Positions 1 to 8,815 of a DNA stretch of 64,000 nt are shown piece by piece. How positions within the stretch are numbered: position 1 is the stretch's first letter; each line of letters begins with the position of its first letter. This DNA is from Ahniella affigens. Lineage in GTDB: Bacteria; Pseudomonadota; Gammaproteobacteria; Xanthomonadales; Ahniellaceae. Position numbers and translations under genes: made by a program. Location: positions 2,852,001 to 2,916,000 of the forward strand of contig NZ_CP027860.1 in assembly GCF_003015185.1 (NCBI RefSeq). The letters are read 5' to 3'. The notes below the pieces were generated by a model. That model saw only the letters and a program-made list of their open reading frames with translations. It ran no database searches and had not been told where the DNA came from.

Positions 1-58
1 AGATCGTTCGCATTGATGCACTTAAAACCGCGCAGCTGACGGGTTCGGGATGACTCGG

Positions 59-2077
59 TTACGGATTCATGCCCCGCAGCACGATGCGAAACTCCACGCC
101 GGCATCCTGCGGCAGGTTGCTGGCCTCGGCAAAACCATGATGGGCCTCGGAAATCAACCGAACGATGTAGAGCCCAAGACCCAAATGCGGCACCTCGCCC
201 GCAGCTCTGAGACTACCCGCATCACGCACGCTGACCAGACTGTCGAAGAGTTTCTCCTGCATCCGCGCGGGCAACGGCGGACCCGAGTTGGCCACGGCGA
301 TTTCGATCTGCTCGTCGGGTCGGATCGACAGTTTGATCCGGATCCAACCGTCTTCAGGCGTAAACCCGCGGGCATTGTCGTATAGCTTATCGAGGGCTTG
401 AGCAATCAAATCGGGCGCGCCATAGAACGGTAGTTTTTCCTGTGGCAGCATCAAATGCACTTTGCGTGTGCCGGCGAGCGCCTGGTACGACTCGGCGCAG
501 CCCCGCACCACTTGCCCAAGTTCGAACGGCTCGGGCTCGGCCGCACTGATCGCCTTTTCCATGCGGCTCGCTTCAGCCATGGTCCGAAGAATGGCCCAAA
601 GTCGATCGGCACCATCGCGCGCGCGTTCGGCGTAGATCCGCGCGGACTCGGGCAACGGCTCGTGCTCTAAGTTATCGAGGGACGACCGGACAATGGCGAG
701 CGGCGTGTTCAATTCATGCGAGAGCTTGCTCGCGAGCGTTTTCAGGTAGTCGTTGTAGCCGCCGAGCTCGGCCAGCAGCTTCTGAAAGCTGCGCGACAGG
801 TCGCCAATCTCGTCCGACGCGGTCAGGTGCGGCAGTTTTACATCCAGACGTCCATCGGGTTTGAGCGCGCGCTCCGTAGCGTTTCTCAAACGCTGGATTC
901 GAAAACTCAGCACGCCCGCGAACCCGAACAACACCACACCGGCCACCAGCACCGCGATCAGACTCGCGGCGATCAACTTGGCAACCGCGCGATTGGCGAG
1001 TACCAGCATGGCCTCGCTCGACCGCTCCAGCACGAGCGCGCCGCGCACGTCACCCTGCCAGGCCATCGGCACCGCGGCCGCGACAATTACCGTGCGTTCA
1101 CTCGCTGACGGCCGCCACGTACTGGCGCGCAAGCCGCCCAGAGCCTGCCACACCATCGGCAAGTCCATGCGTTGCAATTCCCAGTCGAAGTCCTCCGCTT
1201 TCGAAAGCGGGGGCGCCAGCAACAGGCGATAAATCCAGGTGCCAAATTCCGGTGGCGGTCGGCCCGACGCCCGCTCTGCGACGGGCAAGCGGCCGGCTTT
1301 AGCTAACACTTCGCCGTCGCTCGACAACAACCGAAGCCGTGTGTGCTCGGGAACCAGCGCTTCCAGCGCGCGTGCCTGCGCGCCGTCAGTGCGCCAGAGT
1401 CGGGAACGGAGTTCATCGCCGCGCTCGCGCACCAGGCTCTGGATCTGCACTTGCCCCGCCTGGTTACGATCATGCACGAGCATATCGATCGGAATGTCGT
1501 CGGTCTCGCCACTCAGCACGAACTCCAGCCGATACCCCGACGTGGTCTCCTGCCATTCCCCGCGCAGCGCGAATTCGGCATCCGGCGGATCGGCGATGAA
1601 CTGCAACGCACCGGGTGCGGCGTTGCCAATGTCGAAATGCCGATGCTTGCTGCCCTCGCCCACGTCGATGCTCAGATGATCGAACTGACGCAGATCCTGC
1701 ATGCCCGGTGCGCGCGATCGACTGCGATCGTCGACTTCGATGTAGCCAAACAATGCTCCGGCCGACGCCGCCAGCTTCAGACGGGCGCGATCACCGGTGG
1801 CACGCTCGGGAATCAACGGGACCGATGCCCAGTCGTCGCCCGAACCGTCGATGAGCAGCCCTGTCGGCACCGGTGCCACCTGAATCGCGCGTGCAGCGAG
1901 CGGCAGTTCCGGCGCAGTGGCCACGAGTGCGCGGGCCAGGGCTTCGGCGGCGTCCAGTTGGGCTGCCTCCTGGCCTTCGCGGAGCAGAATCTCCATCTGC
2001 CGGACGAACTGAAATCCGGCCCAGGGCAACACCAGGGCAACCAATGCGACGAGAAACAGTTTGACGCGCAGACTCAT
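59..2077 (-). CDS. Sensor histidine kinase with CBM9/DOMON-like periplasmic domain
   Basis: Membrane-bound two-component sensor kinase, 672 residues. A hydrophobic N-terminal segment (about 5-22) and a second one (about 368-390) flank a periplasmic region of some 340 residues. A HAMP-like linker follows, then a DHp helix with phospho-acceptor His454 in SHELNTP, and a HATPase domain with N box YDNARGFTP and G box LGLGLYIV. The periplasmic part starts LLIDGSGDDW and includes GYIEVDD, resembling CBM9/DOMON-type beta sandwiches, so a sugar or cofactor ligand is possible (inference). Its start codon overlaps the end of pepP by four bases, so it is probably translationally coupled as the last gene of the operon. 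No response regulator is visible in the window. The architecture recalls the kinase of the proteobacterial dedicated sortase system, but no sortase is present, so I do not assign it. Confidence 0.9.
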   Translation of the reverse strand: MSLRVKLFLVALVALVLPWAGFQFVRQMEILLREGQEAAQLDAAEALARALVATAPELPLAARAIQVAPVPTGLLIDGSGDDWASVPLIPERATGDRARLKLAASAGALFGYIEVDDRSRSRAPGMQDLRQFDHLSIDVGEGSKHRHFDIGNAAPGALQFIADPPDAEFALRGEWQETTSGYRLEFVLSGETDDIPIDMLVHDRNQAGQVQIQSLVRERGDELRSRLWRTDGAQARALEALVPEHTRLRLLSSDGEVLAKAGRLPVAERASGRPPPEFGTWIYRLLLAPPLSKAEDFDWELQRMDLPMVWQALGGLRASTWRPSASERTVIVAAAVPMAWQGDVRGALVLERSSEAMLVLANRAVAKLIAASLIAVLVAGVVLFGFAGVLSFRIQRLRNATERALKPDGRLDVKLPHLTASDEIGDLSRSFQKLLAELGGYNDYLKTLASKLSHELNTPLAIVRSSLDNLEHEPLPESARIYAERARDGADRLWAILRTMAEASRMEKAISAAEPEPFELGQVVRGCAESYQALAGTRKVHLMLPQEKLPFYGAPDLIAQALDKLYDNARGFTPEDGWIRIKLSIRPDEQIEIAVANSGPPLPARMQEKLFDSLVSVRDAGSLRAAGEVPHLGLGLYIVRLISEAHHGFAEASNLPQDAGVEFRIVLRGMNP

Positions 2078-3399
2078 GCCAGACCCGCCATCCAGTGCTC
2101 GATCTCAGCAACAGTTTTGGGGACGTCGGCAGTCAAAATCTCAGGCTCACCCTTGGTGATCAGCACGTCGTCCTCGATGCGGACGCCGATACCGCGATAG
2201 GCGTCGGGAATCGTGGCATCGTCGGCGGCGAAGTACAGGCCTGGCTCAATCGTCAGCACCATGCCCGGTTCCAGCAAGCGAGGCTGGTCGTGCACGCGAT
2301 AATCGCCGACATCATGCACGTCCAGCCCGAGCCAATGGCCCGTCTTGTGCATGTAAAAACGTCGGTACCGGTGCTCGTTCAGCACCTCGCGCAGGCTCCC
2401 CGACAGCAGCCCGAGTTCGAGCAGACCTTTCGCAAGCGTGCGCACGGCCGCCTCGTGCATGGCGGTAAACGGCCGACCCGGTCGTGCCTCGCGAATCGCG
2501 GCGTGCTGCGCCGCCAACACGAGTTCGTAGATCTCGCGCTGCGGCGCACTGAAACGACCATTGGCCGGATACGTCCGCGTGATGTCCGACGCATACCACT
2601 GGTATTCGGCGCCGCCGTCTAGCAGCAGCAGATCGCCGTCGCGAATGGGACTTCGATTGCTTCGATAGTGCAGCACGCAAGCATTGGGGCCGGCGCCAAC
2701 AATCGGCTCGTAAGCGTTTACCGCCTGGTGCTTGCGGAGCACATACTCGAATTCGGCCTGTAGATCGGCCTCGTTCAATCCGGGGCGGATGGCGCGCATC
2801 GTGGCGCGATGCGCGAGCCCGGCAATGCGCGCGGATTCGCGCATCACTTGCAACTCGGCGCGAGATTTGAACAGCCGCAGATCATGCAGGCTGTGGCCGA
2901 GATCCACGAACTCATGCGGTGGCCTCGCCCCCTGCTTGACCTGGGCGCGAATACGCTCCAGCCATTGCAGTACGTGCTGGTCGAAGCCGGGATCGCGACC
3001 AAAGTGATAGAACACCCGGCTGCGGCCTTCGATCAAGCCCGGCAGGATGTCATCGATGTCCTCGATCGGAAACGCGTCGTCCACGAGCAGCGATTCCGGC
3101 GCCCGTTCCGGGCCAAGACGCTCGCCGTCCCAACGTTCGCGATCGGGATCGCGGCTGCGCAGGAACAACACCACTTCCGCAGGCTTTCGGCCTGGCACCA
3201 AAGCCAATACGGCTTCCGGCTCATCGAGGCCGGTCAGGTACGCGAAGTCACTATCCTGCCGATAGGCGTAGTGCGAATCGCGATTTCGGATTCGCTCTGG
3301 CGCGGCGCTCAGCAATGCAATCGAATCCTTGCCCATCATGCGCATCAACTGCTTGCGCCGGCGGCGATACTCCGGACTCGGGATGACCGGACGGGTCAA
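2074..3399 (-). CDS. pepP: Xaa-Pro aminopeptidase (aminopeptidase P)
   Basis: Cytoplasmic metallo-aminopeptidase that removes an N-terminal residue preceding proline. At 441 residues it matches the family length. The N-terminal creatinase-like domain (about 1-175) is followed by a pita-bread domain carrying all five dinuclear-metal ligands: Asp261 in LLLLDGGAEY, Asp272 in SDITRTYP, His355 in HKTGHWLGLDVHDVGDY, Glu385 in LTIEPGLYF and Glu409 in GVRIEDDVL. The gene overlaps the upstream UPF0149 gene (start inside its stop) and the downstream histidine kinase by four bases each. The ygfB-pepP order is conserved in gammaproteobacteria. In E. coli ubiH follows; here a sensor kinase takes that place. 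Confidence 0.97.
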   Translation of the reverse strand: MTRPVIPSPEYRRRRKQLMRMMGKDSIALLSAAPERIRNRDSHYAYRQDSDFAYLTGLDEPEAVLALVPGRKPAEVVLFLRSRDPDRERWDGERLGPERAPESLLVDDAFPIEDIDDILPGLIEGRSRVFYHFGRDPGFDQHVLQWLERIRAQVKQGARPPHEFVDLGHSLHDLRLFKSRAELQVMRESARIAGLAHRATMRAIRPGLNEADLQAEFEYVLRKHQAVNAYEPIVGAGPNACVLHYRSNRSPIRDGDLLLLDGGAEYQWYASDITRTYPANGRFSAPQREIYELVLAAQHAAIREARPGRPFTAMHEAAVRTLAKGLLELGLLSGSLREVLNEHRYRRFYMHKTGHWLGLDVHDVGDYRVHDQPRLLEPGMVLTIEPGLYFAADDATIPDAYRGIGVRIEDDVLITKGEPEILTADVPKTVAEIEHWMAGLA

Positions 3400-3947
3400 T
3401 GCCGGGTCTCCGTGGCCGGGCGGGCTTTCGCCTGGAGTGCATCACGAAGGTATAGAACGCCCATCCGCACAAACTCCTGAACCTCGATCAGATCACCCTC
3501 GCCACTCTCATCATCGGGGGCTTCCAGATCACTTCCCGCGATGCGGCCCAAGTCCATCAGGAGTTCCTGCTCCTCTTCATCGAGATCACGTTGGCGCAGC
3601 CGACCGGACATCGCGAGCCCGCTCAGAAAACCGCGAACCCACGCGCACAACGCGTTGGCGCGATCGGCCACGGGCAGATCAACGTCCGGCAGCAGTGGCT
3701 CGAAGGTCATGTCCTCGCTGCCCAAAGCAGCCCGTTCGGCCCGGGCCAGTTCGGTGAGGTCTTGCGCGCTGACCGAGTCAGTGCGGACGGTCTCGCCCAA
3801 TTGCTCCAGCGCCATCTGTTCGGCAATAACCTTGGCCTCGATGCTGCCTTCACACAGGAGGTGCGCGGTCAGGGCACCATGAAACTCAGCGGCACCCATG
3901 CCGACCTGCCATCGGCGCAATTGTTCATCGAGTTCGAGATAGTCCAT
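3396..3947 (-). CDS. ygfB: UPF0149 family protein (YgfB-like)
   Basis: Small cytoplasmic all-helical protein of 183 residues in the YgfB/YecA (UPF0149) family, whose members lie immediately upstream of pepP. Recognisable family features are the start MDYLELDEQLRRW, the central LCAWVRGFLSGLAMSG and the acidic segment DLDEEEQELLMDLGRIAG, followed by a C-terminal helix EFVRMGVLYLRDAL. Unlike YecA it has no C-terminal SEC-C zinc motif. It is the first gene of the ygfB-pepP-kinase unit and overlaps pepP by four bases. Molecular function is not established from sequence; E. coli YgfB has no catalytic motif. Confidence 0.9.
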   Translation of the reverse strand: MDYLELDEQLRRWQVGMGAAEFHGALTAHLLCEGSIEAKVIAEQMALEQLGETVRTDSVSAQDLTELARAERAALGSEDMTFEPLLPDVDLPVADRANALCAWVRGFLSGLAMSGRLRQRDLDEEEQELLMDLGRIAGSDLEAPDDESGEGDLIEVQEFVRMGVLYLRDALQAKARPATETRH

Positions 3948-4179
3948 GTCTTGGTCCTGATAGGTCTGAGCAGACAGCGCGCTCCAGGTGCCAGTTTAGC
4001 AGGCCGTCAAATGGCAACCTGCTGACGCGTACCTGAAGGCCAACCTGCCAATAGGCCAGAAGAACCCCCGACGCTCGATCCCTGGAACTCATTGCCAGCC
4101 ATTGTCAACAACGCAATCGAAGCCGATTGGACGACTTCCGACAGCGCCAGTTTGCGACGCAATCCGATATGCTCGGGCG

Positions 4180-7100
4180 GTGATCGAGCGATGCCACTAC
4201 CGCCTGTTTTTGGGACTGCTGTCCATGCTTTGGACAGCGTGGGCTGGCGCGGCCGCGAGTCCGGCGCCAGCCACCCTGGCGACCGAGCGAACCTATTTTT
4301 TTGAACGGGCGGGCCGCCGCGAGGATCTGGCCCAGAACACCGTCAATGCCATGCTGCAGGACCGAGCCGGGTTTCTGTGGATCGGCACGCAGGGCGGTTT
4401 GCATCGCTATGATGGCTACGAGTTTCTGCGCTTCCAGCATGTACCAGGGCGTGCCGATTCACTGCCAGACAGTTTCATCACGGCGCTAGCGGAAGACAGT
4501 AACGGGCGTCTGTACGTGGGCACGAATCGCCGGGGTCTGACGTATCGGGCCGCCGACTCAAGCAGCTTTCAACCGGTGCCCGAACGGGCCCAGGCTGGCC
4601 CCGGGGTTGCCAGTATCCAGGCGCTCAGTTTTGCCCCGGGACGCGGACTCTGGATCGGCAGTGCCGGTGGTCTTGAACTGCTGGAGCAAAACGGTCAGCG
4701 CAAGCCTTGGCTCTTGCAAAACGGTGGCGGCCCGATTCCAGCGATTGCCGACCTGAGCCTCTGCGCCAACGGCGATTTGCTGATCGCCAGCAATGCGGGC
4801 CTGTTTCGGGTCGCACACGGTGCGGATGTAGCCAGCCGGCTGGCCGCCGCCGAGGTCAGTTTCAGTTCGGTGCTGTGCACCGAAAATGGCACCGTCTACG
4901 CGGGCAGTCGTGGCCGCGTCATGCGCTTGACCGAGACCCAGGTCGAAACGATCTGGCCGGCGGCCGACGCGCCGGCACCGCCCGGTGTCGAGATTTTCGA
5001 TCTGGTCGAAGACCCAATGCAGCGCGTGTGGGTGGCGGTGCGCGGCAAGGGTCTCCTGATTCTGTCGCGGACTGGCCGGATGATCAGCGTGCTCCGGCAC
5101 AATCCGAGGCTGCCCGGCAGCTTGCCGGAAGATAGCGTGCGGCAACTGATGCGCGACCGCATGGGGCTCATCTGGGTCGGCGGCGACGTGCATGGCTTCT
5201 CCCGCACCGACCCGCGTGGTGCAAAATTCTCGTACCTGTTCGATCCAACCCTTGGCGACGATGAGGTGGCCAACAACAACATCCGCGCGCTGCTGCCGGA
5301 AGGCGACGCCGGGCTCTGGATCGGAACGGAAGGTGCGGGACTGAAGCACTATGATCTCAGCAGCCGCGAGATTCGCTCCCACACCGAGCCCTTGCAGCGG
5401 GTGCTGGACGGCGCGACGTCCCTGCGGATTTTTGCGATCCGGCGCGCGCCAGCCGATCCGTTGCTCTGGATCGGCAGCAATCGCGGTCTGCTGCACTATC
5501 AACCGGAGTCTGGCACTGCCGAACTCGTCAGCGTACGCGGATTGCCGGCGACAGTACCGGTGAATCCCGATACGCGAAGCCTGATGTTCAGCCGCGATCG
5601 CCGACTCTGGCTTGGGACATTCGACTCGGGCCTTCTTGGCTTCAACCCGGACAAACAGCAGTGGCAGCAGTATCTGAACGGTCATGACGACGCGCACAGC
5701 CTGTGGCACCCGATGGTGCTTGCCTTGCATGAGGACCGTCTTGGCCGCATCTGGATCGGCACGTTGAACGGTCTCAATGTGCTCGACCCGACCTCCGGGC
5801 AGTTGCTCCGGATCGGCAAGCGCGGCGCGTCGGGGGATCTCGCTGGCGATCTCGTGCGCGTGATCGCCGAAACCTCCGACGGTGCCATCTGGGTGGGCAC
5901 GCACAATGGTCTGAACCGCACCACCAACTTTCAGGGCGAGAATACCGATTTCGAACGCTTTACGTTGGCAGACGGGCTCAGCAACGACACGATTTACGGC
6001 ATCGCGGAAGACCTGCGCGGCCAGATCTGGGTCAGCACCAACGGCGGCATCAGCCGGATCGACCCGAACAAACGCATCGTGCAGAACTTCGGACTTCAGG
6101 ATGGCTTGCAGGCATTGGAATTCAACGGTGGCGCCTACACCACACTGCCCGACGGCCGGATCGCTTTCGGGGGCACCCAGGGCCTCAACTTTTTCAGCTC
6201 CGATGCGAATGAGCTCAGTCATTTCGAACCACCGATGGCAATTACCGCGACGCAGGTTGGCGACCAAATTGCGCCGATGTTCGCCGGTGGGCCAATCAAG
6301 GCACTTGAACTGCTGCCCGGGCAATCGGTCCTTGGCCTCAGTTTCGCCGCATTTGACTACATCGCGCCGGAACGTAATCAGTTCGAGTATCAGGTCCACG
6401 GGCTCGATTCGGGGCCCGTCAAGCTTGGCAACCGTCATGAGATCACACTGACCAACCTGGTCCCGGGCAACTACCAGATCGAAATCCGCGGCAGCAATCA
6501 CGATCATGTGTTCGCGAGCCAGCCGCTCCGCGTGCCGGTCATTGTGCATCCGTACTGGTGGCAGAGCTTCTGGTTCAAGAGCGCCTTGGGCCTGCTGATC
6601 AGTGGTTTCCTGATTGCCTACGCCGTACGCAGGCGGCGGCTGTTGCGGGAATGGGAGTCACAGAGCGAACAGCACCGCATCCAGAGCGAGCGACTCTCGT
6701 TGGCACTGTGGGCGAGCCGCGATGGATTCTGGGATTGGGACCTTCGCAACAAGCGCATGTCGATCTCCGGACCGGCAGAGTTTGCCGGCCTGTCCGGACA
6801 AGCTGAAATCAGCGAAGAGGAATGGGCGCGGCTTGGCGTGCACCAGGACGATCTGGGACGCGTGCAGCAAGCGTTGGTCGACCATGTCGATGGTCGGAGC
6901 GATCACTACGAGGCAGAATATCGAGTGCGGGTTCGCGACGGCCGCTACGTCTGGATCATGGCCCGCGGCCGAGCCGTTGCCCGGGACGAGCACGGCAAGG
7001 TGATCCGCGTGTCTGGCACGTTCCGCGATATCTCGGAAGCACGCGAACGTGACCGCGACCAACGCATTGCGCGCGAAGTGATCGCGAGCATGAGCGAGGC

Positions 7101-8748
7101 AGTCTGCGTGACGGATCTCGAGCATCGTTTTGCGTCGATCAATCCCGCGTTTACTCGTATTACCGGCTACGGTGTCGACGAAGTTCCGAACCTCACGTCG
7201 GATGTTCTCAATTCCGATCAACATCCCCGCGAGTTCTATCACGAGCTCCGCCGCAACCTCCTGAAGAACGGGCATTGGAGTGGCGAACTGTGGCAAAAGC
7301 GCAAGGATGGCGAACACTTCCTGGCATGGCTTGAAATGAGCGAAGTGCGCGATGCCGCCGGCAATCGTACGCACTGGGTGGCCGTGCTGACGGACATTAC
7401 CGACCGTAAGCGGGCCGAACAGGAACTCCGCTACCTGGCCAATTACGACACCCTGACCGGGCTGCCGAACCGCACCCTGCTTGCCGAGCGTCTGGCGCAT
7501 TCGTTGATTCGCGCTCGGCGCTTTGGCACCTACGTGGCGCTGCTGTTTCTCGACTTGGATCGCTTCAAGCACGTGAATGATTCGATGGGACATGCCGCTG
7601 GCGACCGTCTGTTAAAGGCGGTTGCCGCCCGGATCGTCACCAGCGTACGTGAGTCCGACACCGTCGCCCGTCTGGGTGGCGACGAGTTCACTGTGGTGCT
7701 GGAGGACTTGCACGACCCGACCGAAGCCGAGGCGGTGGCGCGCAAATTGTTGGAATCGTTCGCCACGCCGCTCGATCTGGATGGTCGTCAGGAAATGATC
7801 ATCTCGCCATCGATCGGCATCAGCCTGTATCCCGATCATGGGCAAGTGCCGACCGATCTGCTCAAACATGCCGACACGGCGATGTATTACGCGAAGGAAC
7901 GTGGTCGCAATACCTTCCAGGTTTACAACGATGCCATGGACGCCAAGGCGCGCATGCGCGCGAACATGGCCAATCAATTGCACAAGGCGCTGGAGCGCGG
8001 CGAACTGAGTCTGGTGTTCCAGCCCAAGCTGAATCTGGTCGAGCAACGCATCACGGGGGCTGAAGCCTTGCTGCGCTGGAAGAACCCGACGCTCGGCGTG
8101 ATCTCGCCCACGGAGTTCATTCCCGTTGCCGAAGAGACCGGGCTGATTGTCCCGATTGGTGAGTGGGTCATCCAACAGGCCTGCCAACAGTTGCTCCGCT
8201 GGACCGAAGCGGGCCTGACGCTGCCAACCATGGCGGTCAACGTGTCGGCACTGCAGCTGTTCCGCGGCGAGTTGGCGAAACGGCTGCGCGAGATTCTCGA
8301 TGCCATGCGAGTGCCAGCACATCGACTGGAGCTGGAGTTGACTGAGTCCATGCTCATGGCGAATCCAGAGCAATCGATTGCGACGCTGACGCAGATCAAG
8401 GCACTCGGTTTGCGCCTGGCGATCGACGATTTCGGTACCGGTTATTCCTCACTCGCCTATTTGAAGCGCTTGCCGATCGATACACTGAAGATCGACAAGG
8501 CGTTTATCGCTGATCTGACACTCGATCCTGACGACGAAGCGATCACCACGACGGTCATCATGATGGCGCATGCCATGGGTCTCAATGTGATTGCCGAAGG
8601 CGTCGAAACCAATGAGCAGATGCGCTATCTCGCTGATCAGAACTGCGATGAAGTGCAGGGTCATTTGATCAGCGCCCCGATGGACGCCGACCGCATGCTC
8701 CAGTTCCTGCTTGATCGCGTCAGCCGCGGCACCGATCTGTTTCGTTAG
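4180..8748 (+). CDS. Periplasmic-propeller sensor with PAS-PAS-GGDEF-EAL output
   Basis: Very large one-protein sensor that probably makes and degrades cyclic di-GMP. I chose the GTG start because it puts a signal sequence (HYRLFLGLLSMLWTAWAGAAA) at the N-terminus; the frame is open back to a TTG at 4102. About 650 residues of two-component-regulator propeller repeats follow (recurrent LWIGT.GGL and I..L.ED..G.IW), then a Y_Y_Y domain, one membrane helix near 800-818 and two PAS domains (about 835-950 and 960-1080). The GGDEF domain has an intact RLGGDEF (residues 1166-1170) and the EAL domain an intact EALLRW at 1295, with IDDFGTGYSSLAYL and AEGVET. Both catalytic signatures look functional, so net activity cannot be predicted. 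The ligand is unknown. No receiver or histidine kinase domain is fused, unlike Bacteroides propeller sensors. Confidence 0.95.
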   Translation: MIERCHYRLFLGLLSMLWTAWAGAAASPAPATLATERTYFFERAGRREDLAQNTVNAMLQDRAGFLWIGTQGGLHRYDGYEFLRFQHVPGRADSLPDSFITALAEDSNGRLYVGTNRRGLTYRAADSSSFQPVPERAQAGPGVASIQALSFAPGRGLWIGSAGGLELLEQNGQRKPWLLQNGGGPIPAIADLSLCANGDLLIASNAGLFRVAHGADVASRLAAAEVSFSSVLCTENGTVYAGSRGRVMRLTETQVETIWPAADAPAPPGVEIFDLVEDPMQRVWVAVRGKGLLILSRTGRMISVLRHNPRLPGSLPEDSVRQLMRDRMGLIWVGGDVHGFSRTDPRGAKFSYLFDPTLGDDEVANNNIRALLPEGDAGLWIGTEGAGLKHYDLSSREIRSHTEPLQRVLDGATSLRIFAIRRAPADPLLWIGSNRGLLHYQPESGTAELVSVRGLPATVPVNPDTRSLMFSRDRRLWLGTFDSGLLGFNPDKQQWQQYLNGHDDAHSLWHPMVLALHEDRLGRIWIGTLNGLNVLDPTSGQLLRIGKRGASGDLAGDLVRVIAETSDGAIWVGTHNGLNRTTNFQGENTDFERFTLADGLSNDTIYGIAEDLRGQIWVSTNGGISRIDPNKRIVQNFGLQDGLQALEFNGGAYTTLPDGRIAFGGTQGLNFFSSDANELSHFEPPMAITATQVGDQIAPMFAGGPIKALELLPGQSVLGLSFAAFDYIAPERNQFEYQVHGLDSGPVKLGNRHEITLTNLVPGNYQIEIRGSNHDHVFASQPLRVPVIVHPYWWQSFWFKSALGLLISGFLIAYAVRRRRLLREWESQSEQHRIQSERLSLALWASRDGFWDWDLRNKRMSISGPAEFAGLSGQAEISEEEWARLGVHQDDLGRVQQALVDHVDGRSDHYEAEYRVRVRDGRYVWIMARGRAVARDEHGKVIRVSGTFRDISEARERDRDQRIAREVIASMSEAVCVTDLEHRFASINPAFTRITGYGVDEVPNLTSDVLNSDQHPREFYHELRRNLLKNGHWSGELWQKRKDGEHFLAWLEMSEVRDAAGNRTHWVAVLTDITDRKRAEQELRYLANYDTLTGLPNRTLLAERLAHSLIRARRFGTYVALLFLDLDRFKHVNDSMGHAAGDRLLKAVAARIVTSVRESDTVARLGGDEFTVVLEDLHDPTEAEAVARKLLESFATPLDLDGRQEMIISPSIGISLYPDHGQVPTDLLKHADTAMYYAKERGRNTFQVYNDAMDAKARMRANMANQLHKALERGELSLVFQPKLNLVEQRITGAEALLRWKNPTLGVISPTEFIPVAEETGLIVPIGEWVIQQACQQLLRWTEAGLTLPTMAVNVSALQLFRGELAKRLREILDAMRVPAHRLELELTESMLMANPEQSIATLTQIKALGLRLAIDDFGTGYSSLAYLKRLPIDTLKIDKAFIADLTLDPDDEAITTTVIMMAHAMGLNVIAEGVETNEQMRYLADQNCDEVQGHLISAPMDADRMLQFLLDRVSRGTDLFR

Positions 8749-8815
8749 GGAGCGCACGCATGTCAGGTCCTGGTTCGATCCAGCGTACGCCTTGGATCAG
8801 CCCAAGGAATCGGTC

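Noticed and set aside
59-2077. Assignment as the sortase-system kinase
   Set aside because: The architecture is reminiscent, but no sortase or its substrate operon is in the window, so the claim is not supported.
4558-6549. Antisense open frame of 663 codons within the sensor gene
   Set aside because: High-GC antisense shadow; its translation lacks motifs, while the plus strand encodes regular propeller repeats.
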